Assembly: GCA_019916065.1 (NCBI GenBank)
Contig: CM034243.1
Coordinates: forward strand, 29,538,147-29,602,146
Direction of reading: 5' to 3'
Source of the DNA: Vitellaria paradoxa
Taxonomy: Eukaryota; Streptophyta; Magnoliopsida; Ericales; Sapotaceae
DNA: 64,000 bases
Positions 12,001 to 18,904 of this stretch are shown here, one piece after another; the stretch's first letter is position 1; each line of letters opens with the position of its first letter. The position numbers were made by a program, and so were the translations under genes. Below the pieces are notes generated by a model. That model was not told the DNA's origin. It did no database searches and worked only from the letters and a program-made list of their open reading frames with translations.

Positions 12001-14813
12001 GGCCAATTTTCTTGGTCTAATGTTGGTGCTCTAGGCCCAGCTGCTAATCCCTTCAACATTCTAGGTGAAGAAGGCCCCAATTTTATTGATCTCAATGATT
12101 ATCTTAACAAAAAAGAGGCCCAACTCAAAGCTGTCTTGGCCCAATACAAACAGACAGACTCTAAGTCTGCTGAATCTTCTGCTCAAGGTTCTAAACCTGA
12201 GACTGCAGCCCAAATTCTGCAAAAGGAGCCTGTCTATATTACAAGCCCATATACCGACGCAATTTTGCCTCTGGAAGAAGAAGATGATCACTGGATTAAT
12301 GATCCTTTCTACATTAAACAGAAATATATGGATCAGACCTCATATCCAGTACCAGAATACAAGTACCGTTATCTTTATGAAGCAATTTTAACTTCTACCG
12401 GATCAGTGGAAATACGCCACTTTTATCCTAATAACAAGGTAGGTCCCCAGATTAATTATAGTCAGTGTTTTATCTCTAAGATATATACTCTGATTGACTG
12501 GGGCAATGATCCTATGAAAACTCGTAAGTTGAGGATCCCTCATGATCCACAACAAGAGTATTCTTTTAATTTCTGGGATTATGTTAATGCCTGGAAATAT
12601 ACTTTTCTTTATGAAAATACAAAAAGAAAACACTCCTGGTTTCTAAGAATCAGAGAAGACTTCTTTGAAAAAACCAAAGTTATACCTCGATGGTTTTTTA
12701 AACAATGGCAAGTTCTTGGTCCACCTATGGATCTTGTCCCTCCCCCTTTGCAGGAATTATACGATTCTTGGGTTGAAGTTCATCCTATCTTAAGTGATTT
12801 AAATATGAAATCATTTGTAGGACAGTCCCAATTCTATTTTTGGGCTGAGTTTAATATCCCTTGGATCTGGAAATGGGGATTAACAGTCAGTGAGGATGAT
12901 CTAGGCATCCCTCAGTTAATGAGAACTTTTCACTTCCAATGGTGGAAACAAATTGACTTACCTGAGTTAATTTCTAAAATTACGAAGGTAACTTCAAGTT
13001 TTAAGCAGAAACAAGTGGCTCAAAGCCCAGAACAATTTGATTCTAAGTCAAATCATATGACTCAATTAAAATTGAGTATTAAGAGGAGACACCCAAATAT
13101 CTCCAACAGAGCTCTCCTGGCCAAATGTCTGGAATATCTCCAAAATGAGTTCAGTACTGAATTCGATGAAGAAAGGTTAAATCAGCACCGGACTCATATG
13201 TCCCTTGATTCCTGTTCAAACCAATCCGCCGATGATAACATCTTAGCTGGCGAAAGTCAGAATCCTGAGGACGATACGCCTACAGGTGAAGTTTTGGAAG
13301 CAGCCATTGAATTGCTCCGGCAGACTAAAGGCAAAGGCATCGCATCAGATTAAGGAATCGTGGACAGCTGTCCACCCAAAGCTGGCCGTCCATGTGCCAG
13401 GATTCCTTCTGCCTGCCGAAGTGACAAATTCACTTTCCACCTTCACAAAGTGACAAATTCACTTTCGGTGCTATCACCACAGCTGTCACCATTGTTGGCC
13501 GACCGACTGCACCTTGCCAGCACACGTAAAACAACAATGGTATCGTCTTGTCAAAAGTGTACAGTACAATAATAATTTCGGATTCCAACTTGTAAATTTC
13601 GGGTCCGAATAGTATTTCCTTTTTCTATTTAAGCGGTAGTCGATGGACTGTCTCGACACGCTTCACCTACGTTTTCTTTCATTTTTAAGTTTATCTTTCC
13701 GAAACCCCCTCTGTAATATTGTAAGAACCCATCTATAATAAATCCCATCACTTGCTTTGTATATATTCACTTTTTGCACTTTTTGCTTGCGTACTGAACC
13801 TGGTATCAGAGCCAAGTTGAATATGCAGTTCTAAACTGCTCCCCTCTAAGGTGTGTATAAATAAAGTATTACTTTTTTATTTATGTTTCTTTTATTATGT
13901 TCTTACTTCTCCTTATTTTATAAATAAGAGGAGGTGAATGATGGAAAAAACAGTCAAATGACCCTTTTACACTTGCGGTGTCCCAAACTTGGTTACCCAT
14001 TAAATTAAACTTAGTTACCCAAACTTAATTATATGTTTATGTTAATTATATAATGTGAAACCAACTAGTACAAATTAATTTTAGACAAATCAATTATAAA
14101 TAAATTATGTTATTAATAAATTAAACTTTATAAAATATATAAATTAGTTTCGTAGACAATAACATCCCAATTTATCCGAAACTTCCTTAGTCGCTTATTT
14201 TTTTTCTCCTTATTTAAAAATATCAATATATGTGTAATTTTGTATAAATTTGCTAAAAAATAATATTATTATATTTGCTAAAAAATAATATTATTATCTT
14301 AAAATCACATCACCTCCTATTTGGAAAAAATATATTTTTTAATCACACGACCCCCTATTTGGAAAAAAAATTATATTTTTTTATTTTTATTAATATAATT
14401 TTTTAATACATTTTTCTATTAGAAAAAAATTATTTTTAATATAAAATACATTTTGTAGGTGAGAAGGGAGATAAGAAGGGTTATAATGGTCCAATTTAAT
14501 CCATACAAGGGGGATAAATTTTGGAGAGCTTAAACCCTTTCCAAAAATAATACTCATTTTTTCCAAGATTAAGAAGGAAGGATAATTTTTAGAGGAGAGA
14601 AATTTTACTTCTCAAACCAAATAAAAAAATCACATCAAAGCTTATAATCAAAGCTTATAAGGATGCATTATTTATAGAGGTTATATTTTGTAGCGTCCAA
14701 ACAGCCCTTAGAAGGAGAAAGATTATATACTTGTCGACAGCAGAAAGAACGTCCTTTTTCTCGATCTTTCCGCCGACTCCAGAGGCGAGATCCAACGCTC
14801 CGGCTTTCGACAT
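1..14813 (-). CDS. SMT1: Sterol 24-C-methyltransferase 1, copy A (exons 1-8 and part of 9; 3' end off window)
   Basis: SMT1 methylates cycloartenol at C-24 using S-adenosylmethionine, the entry step to phytosterols at the ER membrane. Exons: 14731-14813, 3274-3340, 2156-2229, 1921-2005, 1752-1807, 738-792, 349-396, 185-268 and 1-40 (cut). All introns have GT-AG ends and the joined frame is open. Visible signatures are YEYGWG (residues 62-67, sterol region), SAM motif [11 protein letters not shown] (from residue 104), GLNNNEYQ, and EATCHAPD (176-183). The last is followed by [13 protein letters not shown], which separates SMT1 from SMT2. The ATG at 14813 opens the conserved start [12 protein letters not shown]. 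Compared with copy B it has Asn for Lys at 28 and two further changes in exon 2 (HDYYGG, NYADM). Intron 1 is 11.4 kb because it holds the pararetrovirus. Family identity is firm; activity is not shown. Confidence 0.9.
2446..2745. mobile_element. Tourist-like MITE in SMT1-A intron 2
   Basis: The element starts GGCCCGTTTGGTTTATT and ends in an inverted AAACTAAATACCACC, next to TAA at both ends. The interior is A/T-rich and partly self-complementary (TTTATTTTT runs against AAAATAAAAA runs). Equivalents lie at 36987-37313 and from 63810 to the window end, so it predates the unit duplication. Confidence 0.55.
3095..3206. repeat. 56-bp tandem duplication in SMT1-A intron 2
   Basis: Two adjacent near-identical copies each begin AGTCAACTTAAGAATAATTC and end AACTAARATAAAT. 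A diverged version of the pair is present at about 37710-37820 in copy B. Confidence 0.8.
3375..3399. repeat. (AT)n microsatellite
   Basis: About 12 AT dinucleotides lie just upstream of exon 2 in intron 1 of SMT1-A. The array is shorter at the matching place in copy B (about 38032-38050). Confidence 0.9.
3400..4946. other. SMT1-A intron 1, proximal part, no gene seen
   Basis: AT-rich intron sequence with homopolymer runs. Short ORFs here (for example 3668-3934 minus and 4242-4493 plus) have no recognisable domain, and their reading is not kept in the matching stretch of copy B. I see no RNA gene. Confidence 0.7.
4956..5043. mobile_element. 88-bp Mutator-like hairpin MITE
   Basis: Terminal inverted repeats GGGAAGGGGTAGGTCCGGT and its near-perfect complement at the right end enclose a second short palindrome (GATCAAA-AACG-TTTGATC). 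The element is flanked by a perfect 9-bp direct repeat TTCAAAAGG (4947-4955 and 5044-5052), the target-site size of Mutator-like elements. The same insertion is in copy B at 39611-39696. Confidence 0.75.
5422..6327. mobile_element. Tourist/PIF-Harbinger-like element, 5'-truncated
   Basis: It shares its interior with the next element (GGGGGATAAGTTTTAGAGGG near the left end; GCATCCAATCAGCCCC at the right end) but lacks the left inverted repeat. A TCAACTCAAAAGAAG direct repeat flanks it and recurs before the next element. This suggests it arose by tandem duplication of a nested pair. It codes for nothing. The copy B version is at about 40082-40966. Confidence 0.6.
6527..7399 (+). CDS. Pararetroviral movement protein region (30K superfamily), 290 codons
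   Basis: Caulimovirid 30K-type movement proteins carry the viral genome through plasmodesmata. Residues about 125-165 show the family pattern: a TDSR segment, then [10 protein letters not shown] and a SFTD acid motif. The ATG at 6527 is the first long start after a short leader. The reading ends at TAG 7397-7399. A Ser/Thr/Pro-rich reading without an ATG continues in a different frame from about 7378, so the end looks like a frameshift in a longer polyprotein, not the natural C-terminus. Codon use is ordinary and the reading is otherwise open. Confidence 0.75.
   Translation: MSWLTRTNSRASTSSDRSNAVPKNTTLVEFPDKIQELNDWTIPKVAPKEIYKLGFTDRFDQSKLAIKTMEETVTMDSSLKDIELLAPADLVPYRHNYKYLHIGLVQVAFKPLTLPGLNTSLLASLTDSRCRDWKESLMGVIQTSLCHGPVFFNVYPNLSLSFTDRNLSKALSLRVQTHGYNFLPGSETIAIIYRIHFKLLRTLCPRAKHITLKDQTVFIETNLLSSNLATNRVLRWDEIQFPSQWTLPRAVDPIEPTQQEIDQIVQHETGDIEISFSPTNKSDSYLLGHL
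7378..7616 (+). pseudogene. Broken linker between movement protein and capsid regions
   Basis: A Ser/Thr/Pro-rich coding-like stretch runs in one frame to TGA 7597-7599. Near 7540 the coding-like reading moves to the capsid frame, which meets TAG at 7614-7616 directly before the capsid ATG. The pattern suggests two frame changes and one stop acquired after insertion. It matches the low-complexity linkers of florendovirus/petuvirus polyproteins, but no domain is recognisable. Confidence 0.5.
7617..10010 (+). CDS. Pararetroviral capsid (Gag-like) region with zinc knuckle, 797 codons
   Basis: Structural protein that packages the DNA genome. A long N-terminal part has heptad-like leucines (about 150-180). 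The conserved capsid core, with NIDGLSNR and [12 protein letters not shown], spans residues about 295-470. A Lys/Arg-rich basic tract (about 530-580) precedes the CCHC knuckle [14 protein letters not shown] (583-596), the hallmark of caulimovirid coat proteins. After that come an acidic Ser-rich stretch and a C-terminal coiled-coil-like segment (about 735-775). The ORF ends at TAG 10008-10010, where the protease reading begins in another frame. The uninterrupted 797 codons contrast with the heavily broken pol region. Confidence 0.8.
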   Translation: MDNTPYIGTLTLQGKLDLTPGSPLRVTLSNDFEDPRNQTFRNWYFSSFTPEQREFYKIQYYFTLEQTNKIQFFIPWFLPYYLNILHEQINVLEKTWQTKDGRTVSSIHPPSESLVLKSPHLEATAYVGQPPEKALPEIVLLYKQLNYSHVFMSTLGAQLTRIEQKLASVQQQISDLTPKESSSFPEDLKDPIIRPINEPVEGFRQPELSVESIVNRIQQQFGTLKIETLSLSDSSEFETEIEPKPPDPLQINRLVSTTTPRPLGKFYYTRPTPIDVLHEEIEDLGTQQVAFAPRQAYSWNIDGLSNRLIFQQCHRMTIYATVQKANGISDRQTALNLVSGFEGTLRGWWDHVLSDEQRDQILRATKIKQETVVSPQASSTVPIREEDAVYTLICAIMEHFTGQITSNSETIRTLLQNLKCQSLSHYRWYKDTFLARVVQLSDAGADHWKSKFLDGLPSLFAEKVRQSIRLATNSAVIPYAHLTYGKLFYFCEQEGLALCNDLKLKGQLKKQRLSERKELGDFCDQFAFDIPKSRLSKPFRHKSRKSRPYYKTRKKRPPKDFYKPLTPSRSKPRFKKSRAPIRCWKCGKLGHFANKCSLKKKIQELRIDEDSKQKILALVLESHPPSDNESDHEPLEYEYSSDSSQPECYCKTSSEIDTAIAAMQKMEISVLTQDQDDLITLASKIQNPELQRQILTSIIEPSGQSSNTQPEGYSMKEVVRRLSLDPLQSFQPVSIQDLKREVNLLKTEITVLKAESQQTQQRLLRLEAGQPSTPVSSSKKEEQPYLHQLKVLPFKNG
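10007..10310 (+). pseudogene. Pararetroviral aspartic protease, frameshifted
   Basis: Retropepsin-type protease that would mature the polyprotein. The catalytic motif MDSGADLN is coded at 10067-10090, preceded by an open stretch back to the end of the capsid ORF in a different frame. The C-terminal family motif ILGTPF appears at 10267-10284 in yet another frame, after a stop at 10265-10267, and that frame closes soon after. The domain is therefore broken at least twice within about 250 bp. Confidence 0.7.
10271..11329 (+). pseudogene. Pararetroviral reverse transcriptase, frameshifted
   Basis: RNA-directed DNA polymerase domain. An N-terminal part (10271-10717) ends in a stop, and the palm domain continues in a second frame from about 10711 to 11208. 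It includes [14 protein letters not shown], [10 protein letters not shown] and MPFGLKNAP motifs and the catalytic YIDD box at 11095-11106. Near 11170 the thumb region (VRFLGHNI) moves to a third frame and hits TAG at 11327-11329. Key catalytic motifs can be read, but no single ORF spans the domain. Confidence 0.8.
11330..11926 (+). pseudogene. Pararetroviral RNase H region, open but cut off from the RT
   Basis: RNase H degrades the RNA template during reverse transcription. The reading is open from the TAG at 11327-11329 to TGA 11924-11926, with an internal ATG at 11381. It carries the connection segment ([11 protein letters not shown]) and the acidic residues in [19 protein letters not shown] and VRIDCSA. 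Its C-terminus is the natural end of the polyprotein, overlapping the next ORF by ATGA. The stop upstream makes expression as part of a polyprotein impossible here. Confidence 0.75.
11923..13353 (+). CDS. Pararetroviral downstream ORF (ORF2), unknown function, 476 codons
   Basis: It starts at an ATG overlapping the RNase H stop (ATGA, 11923-11926), which suggests termination-reinitiation coupling. The N-terminus is rich in RG repeats (SRGRG, RGRGRSN, residues 3-20), typical of RNA-binding tails. A Gln/Ala/Lys-rich linker follows, then an aromatic-rich core with [13 protein letters not shown] around residues 306-318 and many Trp/Tyr, and an acidic C-terminus. Florendoviruses carry an uncharacterised ORF in this place, while other genera carry the transactivator/inclusion-body gene there. 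I cannot match it to the transactivator by eye. The frame is intact over its whole length. Function is not assigned. Confidence 0.7.
   Translation: MSSSRGRGSKPHQRGRGRSNLTTGQRGQFSWSNVGALGPAANPFNILGEEGPNFIDLNDYLNKKEAQLKAVLAQYKQTDSKSAESSAQGSKPETAAQILQKEPVYITSPYTDAILPLEEEDDHWINDPFYIKQKYMDQTSYPVPEYKYRYLYEAILTSTGSVEIRHFYPNNKVGPQINYSQCFISKIYTLIDWGNDPMKTRKLRIPHDPQQEYSFNFWDYVNAWKYTFLYENTKRKHSWFLRIREDFFEKTKVIPRWFFKQWQVLGPPMDLVPPPLQELYDSWVEVHPILSDLNMKSFVGQSQFYFWAEFNIPWIWKWGLTVSEDDLGIPQLMRTFHFQWWKQIDLPELISKITKVTSSFKQKQVAQSPEQFDSKSNHMTQLKLSIKRRHPNISNRALLAKCLEYLQNEFSTEFDEERLNQHRTHMSLDSCSNQSADDNILAGESQNPEDDTPTGEVLEAAIELLRQTKGKGIASD
13420..13466 (+). promoter_or_regulatory. Duplicated palindromic element in pararetroviral promoter
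   Basis: The 18-mer AGTGACAAATTCACTTTC occurs at 13420-13437 and again at 13449-13466. Each copy is itself a near palindrome (AGTGA-CAAAT-TCACT). The pair lies about 160-200 bp upstream of the TATA box, where caulimovirid enhancers sit. Confidence 0.55.
13626..13633 (+). promoter_or_regulatory. Pararetroviral TATA box
   Basis: TATTTAAG in a context like the 35S-type promoter. It lies about 110 bp before the AATAAA and 175 bp before the primer binding site, the expected order for a pregenomic RNA promoter. Transcription would start near 13655-13665 and run on the plus strand. Confidence 0.6.
13737..13742 (+). terminator. Pararetroviral poly(A) signal AATAAA
   Basis: AATAAA lies downstream of the presumed start site and upstream of the primer binding site. 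This is the position used to make terminally redundant caulimovirid RNA, where the first pass is ignored. Confidence 0.6.
13801..13813 (+). other. tRNA-Met primer binding site
   Basis: TGGTATCAGAGCC is complementary to the 3' end of plant initiator tRNA-Met, the minus-strand primer of Caulimoviridae. The virus sequence continues for about 100 bp beyond it before the host element resumes at 13914. Confidence 0.85.
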
Positions 14814-15069
14814 CTCAAATCAAATCGCTACAAACAGCGCCGAGATCTAAAAAAATAACACAAAAAAACAGAAATCAACCCAGTGTGATTCAGAGCGTGA
14901 TGGACAAAACCCAAATCCAGAAACAGTTCAAAACATCCTCGGCGAAATGTGGGTAGCCGTGTAAACTGATCGGCGCCACTACACAGAGAGAGAACTCTTA
15001 CATGGAAAGTATTAACCAGAGAGCGAGAGAGAGTGAAGCGATGAGTCAGACTGGAATTGTCGTTTTATA
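14814..15069 (-). promoter_or_regulatory. SMT1-A core promoter and 5' leader
   Basis: Reading the minus strand, a TATAAAA box lies at 15063-15069. It is followed by a CT-rich stretch (about 15020-15045), where a plant start site would fall, and a leader of about 220 nt to the ATG at 14813. The leader contains an AUG directly followed by UAA (14998-15003) and a second short upstream AUG-UUU-UGA. A GTAAGA at the first uORF and a T-rich AG near 14849 could instead define a leader intron. The block is nearly identical in copy B. Confidence 0.6.
14998..15003 (-). promoter_or_regulatory. Minimal upstream ORF (AUG-stop) in SMT1-A leader
   Basis: On the minus strand the leader reads ATGTAA, a start codon directly followed by a stop. 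Such start-stop uORFs are known in plants to stall ribosomes (Arabidopsis NIP5;1). The same six bases lie at 42220-42225 in copy B. It only matters if the leader is transcribed and not spliced at the overlapping GTAAGA. Confidence 0.4.
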
Positions 15070-15535
15070 GAGACAGAAATTTCTTTTGTAGCGGTCAAGT
15101 AAAAAAAAAAAAACTCAAAAAATTCTAAAAAGTTTTAAAAATTTTCAAATCTCTTCGATCAAAATTTGTTACTTATCATTTTTAAGTTTTTTTTAAATTT
15201 TTTTTGGATTTCCAAACACCCGTAATCCTAGTTTGAAGACTGGGAGCTCGCAGCAGATGTAATCCTGTGCATTTTAACCCACGAAGTCCCAGTGTTCCGC
15301 CTAATTGCTGACGGCAGAATTGTGTGAAAAAAGATTTTTGGTGAAACTGACTTAAGTAAATTTTTTTTTTAATTTTCCCATAGTACTCATTAATTGCCTA
15401 CTATAAAAAAAAAAATCAGAAGTTCTATTTATACTCTAAAGTATTCATAAACAAAAAAAAAAGAAAAACCAAAATTATCATTATACACATTGTTTACATT
15501 AACCTTAAGATATGTTTAATAATATTTCGTATTTA
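15070..15535. other. SMT1-A upstream region, no gene seen
   Basis: AT-rich sequence with A- and T-runs immediately upstream of the SMT1-A TATA box. No ORF, RNA gene or clear transposon end is visible. Distal promoter elements may lie here. The matching stretch in copy B is 42292-42761. Confidence 0.6.
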
Positions 15536-16224
15536 GGGCACGATTGGATGGTGCTAAAATTTTAAGGGGATAAATTTTAGAGGAGGTATAAAAAAAGAGG
15601 GGGTATTATTTTTAAAGGGTTGTCCCACATTGATGTGATGTTTATGGAGGGGGATAACTTTTGACTTGATTTAGATGTTTTATAAATAAGAGGGGGCAAA
15701 GGATGAAAAAATCAATTAAATGACTCTTTTACTCTTGTGGTATCCTAAACTTGGTTACTTATTAAATTAAATATTAAATTGTAAAACCCACTCTATTTAA
15801 TTATTTTTAGACAATTTGAAGTTATATTATTTATTTCATTGAAAATTTAATTTTTTATAAATTTATTTAAAAAACTTTTTTTTTAAATATGTACTTTTGA
15901 ATGGTTGGTTATTATCCAATTTTTTTAATTATGTTTATTTTGACTTGTTGGCATATCTATTATTTTTTTATTAGCATTATATTTATTTTAATCAAGTTAA
16001 CAATACCATTAACGAAGGTTAAAAACGTCAAAAATTTATCCACTTGAAGGGGGATAATTTTTAGCTAGCCCAAACCCTAACTAAAAATTATCCCCCGCGG
16101 GGGCTAAATTTAATAACGCGCAAAATCAAAACCGGGGACGATTTGGCTGCCAAACCAAGCAAAAAATGCGGGGCCCACGGGCAAAATTTATGCCCCCGTG
16201 CTTTAGCGGCATCCAATCGGGCCG
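15536..16224. mobile_element. Tourist/PIF-Harbinger-like element with TTA target duplication
   Basis: The ends GGGCACGATTGGATG and CATCCAATCGGGCCG are inverted repeats, flanked by TTA at 15533-15535 and 16225-16227. Inside, about 16046-16097 forms a strong hairpin (GGGGGATAATTTTTAG against its complement). It is non-coding. The same insertion is at 42762-43446. Confidence 0.75.
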
Positions 16225-16227
16225 TTA

Positions 16228-17044
16228 ATTCCGAATGATTACTGATCCGAGTTTGCTCATAGCTATTAGATGTTCATCACGTTGCTAATTTTAGATATCT
16301 AGAAATTAGTCGAAGTGTGTATAAATTACCTTAGACATCCTGAATTATCTAAAAATATATATACATGATTTTTTTTGGGTTACAAGAGTTGTAATGTAAA
16401 TGGGCTGAAAATGCAAGATTAACAGTCATGCTTTAATTACATTTCAATAAAATATAACTTTTTATATTCTGCATCGATAGTGTTCCAATTAAATTTATTT
16501 TAACTTTTATTTTTATTTTAAAATAAATTTTAATTAAATAAAATTAGGACTATTAGATCATTATAAGAAAATCAACACCCTTTATCCATGCAGTTCAACT
16601 TCTGTAGTGTATTTTTTACACTGCAACCCCTAAAACTCGATTTTTTTGCCCTTAAAATATTTTAAACATTTTAATAATGCTTAATATATTTTATACAAAA
16701 TTTAAGAACGTTAATATTGTTTCGAGTTAAACCTTTAACTTTTTAGGGGTAGGATAAAAAAAATGAAGCATCATAAAAGTTAAAAATATATATAACAATT
16801 ATTTTCATTATAAATATTCGCATAATTTTTTGAAATCTATACCAAACTCATCCTTAAGTTAGAATAACAAGTGGTCCCATTTGCGATGAAGGGCTCATTG
16901 AGAGTTGAGATTGGAAGAAGGGCATATTGAGGGATAAATCTATTGTCTTTTTATTTTTTTAAATTATAATATAAAATAAAATTGATTTAATATTTTATTT
17001 TTATTTTTATTCAGAGAGGATAAGTTTCATCTTGAAACACACGC
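16228..17044. other. Spacer, no gene seen
   Basis: AT-rich spacer conserved in unit 2 (43450-44266). Nothing beyond short homopolymers and a G/A-rich stretch near 16890-16935 is recognisable. Confidence 0.6.
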
Positions 17045-17168
17045 CACTCCCTTATTTGACATGTCCAAGTAAAGTGATCCTGGACGCAAAGCACCCCCCG
17101 TCCAGTCACTCCCTTATTTGGCATGTCCAAGTAAAGTAATCCTGGACGCAAAGCACCCCCCGTCCAAT
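17045..17168. repeat. 62-bp direct tandem duplication
   Basis: Two adjacent units (17045-17106 and 17107-17168) each start CACTCCCTTATTTG and contain GCAAAGCACCCCCCGTCC. They differ by a few substitutions. The pair is also at 44267-44390 in unit 2. Confidence 0.85.
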
Positions 17169-17492
17169 CCCTTTTTGACTTCGTATCCTTGTTAAGCATT
17201 TGAATTACTAATAAATTGTTTGATTAGATCCAGAGATCAAGAGAGAGGATTTTGGGCAATCCCACCAAATTTTTCTTGTTATACGCAATATTAAGGAAAT
17301 GTTTGGTTGTTGTCGAGTTGTTGGAGGGTTTATATGCTCCTTTATTTCAGGATTTAAAAAAAATCGAAATGTTTGATTGTCAAAAAAATAGTAACAAAAA
17401 AAATCAGAGTAAGAATAAAAATTAAAATAAAATTTTAATATATAAGTTAGTACATTAAGAAATTAAAATTAAAATTTATTTTTTAATATTTA

Positions 17493-18401
17493 GGCCCCGT
17501 TTCGTAAGTTTTTATTTTTTGTTTTCAAAATTTTATAAACTGATAACAAAAACATGTTTGTTAAATCCGTTTACGTTTTTCTGTTTCCAAAAAAATAAAA
17601 ACTTAACAACAAAAATGTAAATAGAAAAAAAAGGTGTTTTAACTTTATTTTTTTTCTGTTACAAACATTTTGTCAATTCTAATACTTTATCCATTTTTGT
17701 TACATCATATTAAAATAGATTATTTTATTCAAATATTTCTATTAAACTAAAATTATTTTAATAAATAATAAAATAAAATTAAATTAATTAATATGTAATA
17801 TCTATTATTAATTTATTTCTAATAAATAATTACATTAAATTAGTTAATTTAATTAATAAGAAACATATATTATTAAATTATTTTTAATAAATAATAAAAT
17901 AAAATATATTAATTTAATTTAATAAATAATTTAATTAATACAAATATATTTTATTAAATTATTTTTAATAAAACATATTATAATTAAATTATTTAATTTA
18001 ATTTAATTTAATAACTAATTTAAAATAATTAATTTAATAATATTAGATATATTTTATTAAATTATTTTAATAAATATCATAATTAAATTATTTTAAAATA
18101 TATTTTATTCAATTATTTTTAGTGAATAATATAATTATATTATAATTAATATATTTTATATTTACTAGATTAATTGATATAATATTTATATTTTACTTAA
18201 TTATTTTTAATAAATAATATAATTAAATTAATAGAAAATATATTTATTAAATTTAATTAATTTTTTAAAAACTAATAAAATTGAGTATTTTATGAAAATA
18301 AAAAATTAGTAATTGCAAACAAAATTTTATTTTCAAACGTAGTTTCAATTTTCATTTTAGAAAATGAAAACAGCAACAGAAAACAAAATACATAAAATAT
18401 A
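17493..18401. repeat. AT-rich element with repeated palindromic motif
   Basis: It begins GGCCCCGTTTCGTAAG and ends before ACAAAATACATAAAATATA, a layout like other GGCCCGTTTGG-type MITEs nearby. From about 17690 to 18270 it is nearly pure A/T, made of many degenerate copies of a TTTTTAATAAATAATATAA motif, each partly palindromic. Confidence 0.5.
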
Positions 18402-18904
18402 GGCTACGTTTGGAGTGTTAGAAAACTCAAAAAAATTCTATAAAACTCCAATAATCTCTATAACTCACTACAATTCTCTATCATACTTTTAATTTTCCTG
18501 CCTTTACTAATCTCAAAAAATTTTAATATTTCATTAAAAAAATAGAAAATTCGTAACAAGATTCATTGAGTGCAAAATTTATTTTTTCATAATCATAATC
18601 TTCACGTCGATTAATTAAAACATTAAATTAAAACAACAGAAGTATTAATTAAAACATTAAATTATCCTCCCATTTTTTAAAAGCTCATTAAATGAATGAG
18701 AATAATTTTATAAATTCACGGGCTTTAAAGAGTTCCTCCTTTTACTGAGACCTATTTGATGGCATTAAAAGTCACAAAAACTTACTAATTTTAACTAATT
18801 TTTGTAATTTTTCAAATTGAATTTCTCCACATATTACCTTTATGCCATATATTTTTACTTTTATTGTACTTTTTTGGCTAATTTTTTGTCAACCAAACAG
18901 CCCC
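18402..18904. mobile_element. Tourist-like MITE
   Basis: The left end GGCTACGTTTGGAGTG and right end CAACCAAACAGCCCC are inverted repeats of the GGCYNNGTTTGG type. It is non-coding. Copies at the same relative place are 22732-23234 and 45615-46107. Confidence 0.55.

Larger units (their letters stand above)
6448..13913 (+). mobile_element. Endogenous pararetrovirus (Caulimoviridae, Florendovirus/Petuvirus-like), defective
   Basis: About one genome length in a single orientation: movement protein, capsid, protease, reverse transcriptase, RNase H, a downstream ORF, then TATA box, poly(A) signal and tRNA-Met primer binding site. There are no long terminal repeats and no integrase, which excludes an ordinary LTR retrotransposon. 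The linear form is opened in the leader: about 100 bp lie after the primer site at the right end and 79 bp before the first ORF at the left end. Comparison with copy B (41091-41142) shows that 52 bp of host sequence were lost at the site and no target duplication was made. That fits illegitimate repair rather than integrase action. The polyprotein is broken at many points (see separate entries). Genus placement rests on gene order and is tentative. Confidence 0.9.
6359..14707. mobile_element. Tourist-like element split by pararetrovirus (6359-6447 and 13914-14707)
   Basis: The left end GGGGCCCGATTGGATGGTGC and right end GCGTCCAAACAGCCC form diverged inverted repeats with TTA-type flanks. The uninterrupted element is at 41003-41929 in copy B, which fixes the insertion points. 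The right end lies only 23 bp from the edge of SMT1 exon 1. Confidence 0.7.

Noticed and set aside
12065..12391. 108-codon plus-strand ORF inside ORF2
   Set aside because: It lies in another frame within the 476-codon ORF2, has no domain and looks like a shadow.
6448..13913. Gypsy or copia LTR retrotransposon
   Set aside because: There are no terminal repeats and no integrase. A 30K movement protein, the capsid-protease-RT-RNase H order and the promoter/primer-site arrangement fit Caulimoviridae.
17011..17199. 62-codon minus-strand ORF with internal repeat
   Set aside because: It is a by-product of the 62-bp tandem DNA duplication, with no start context or domain.
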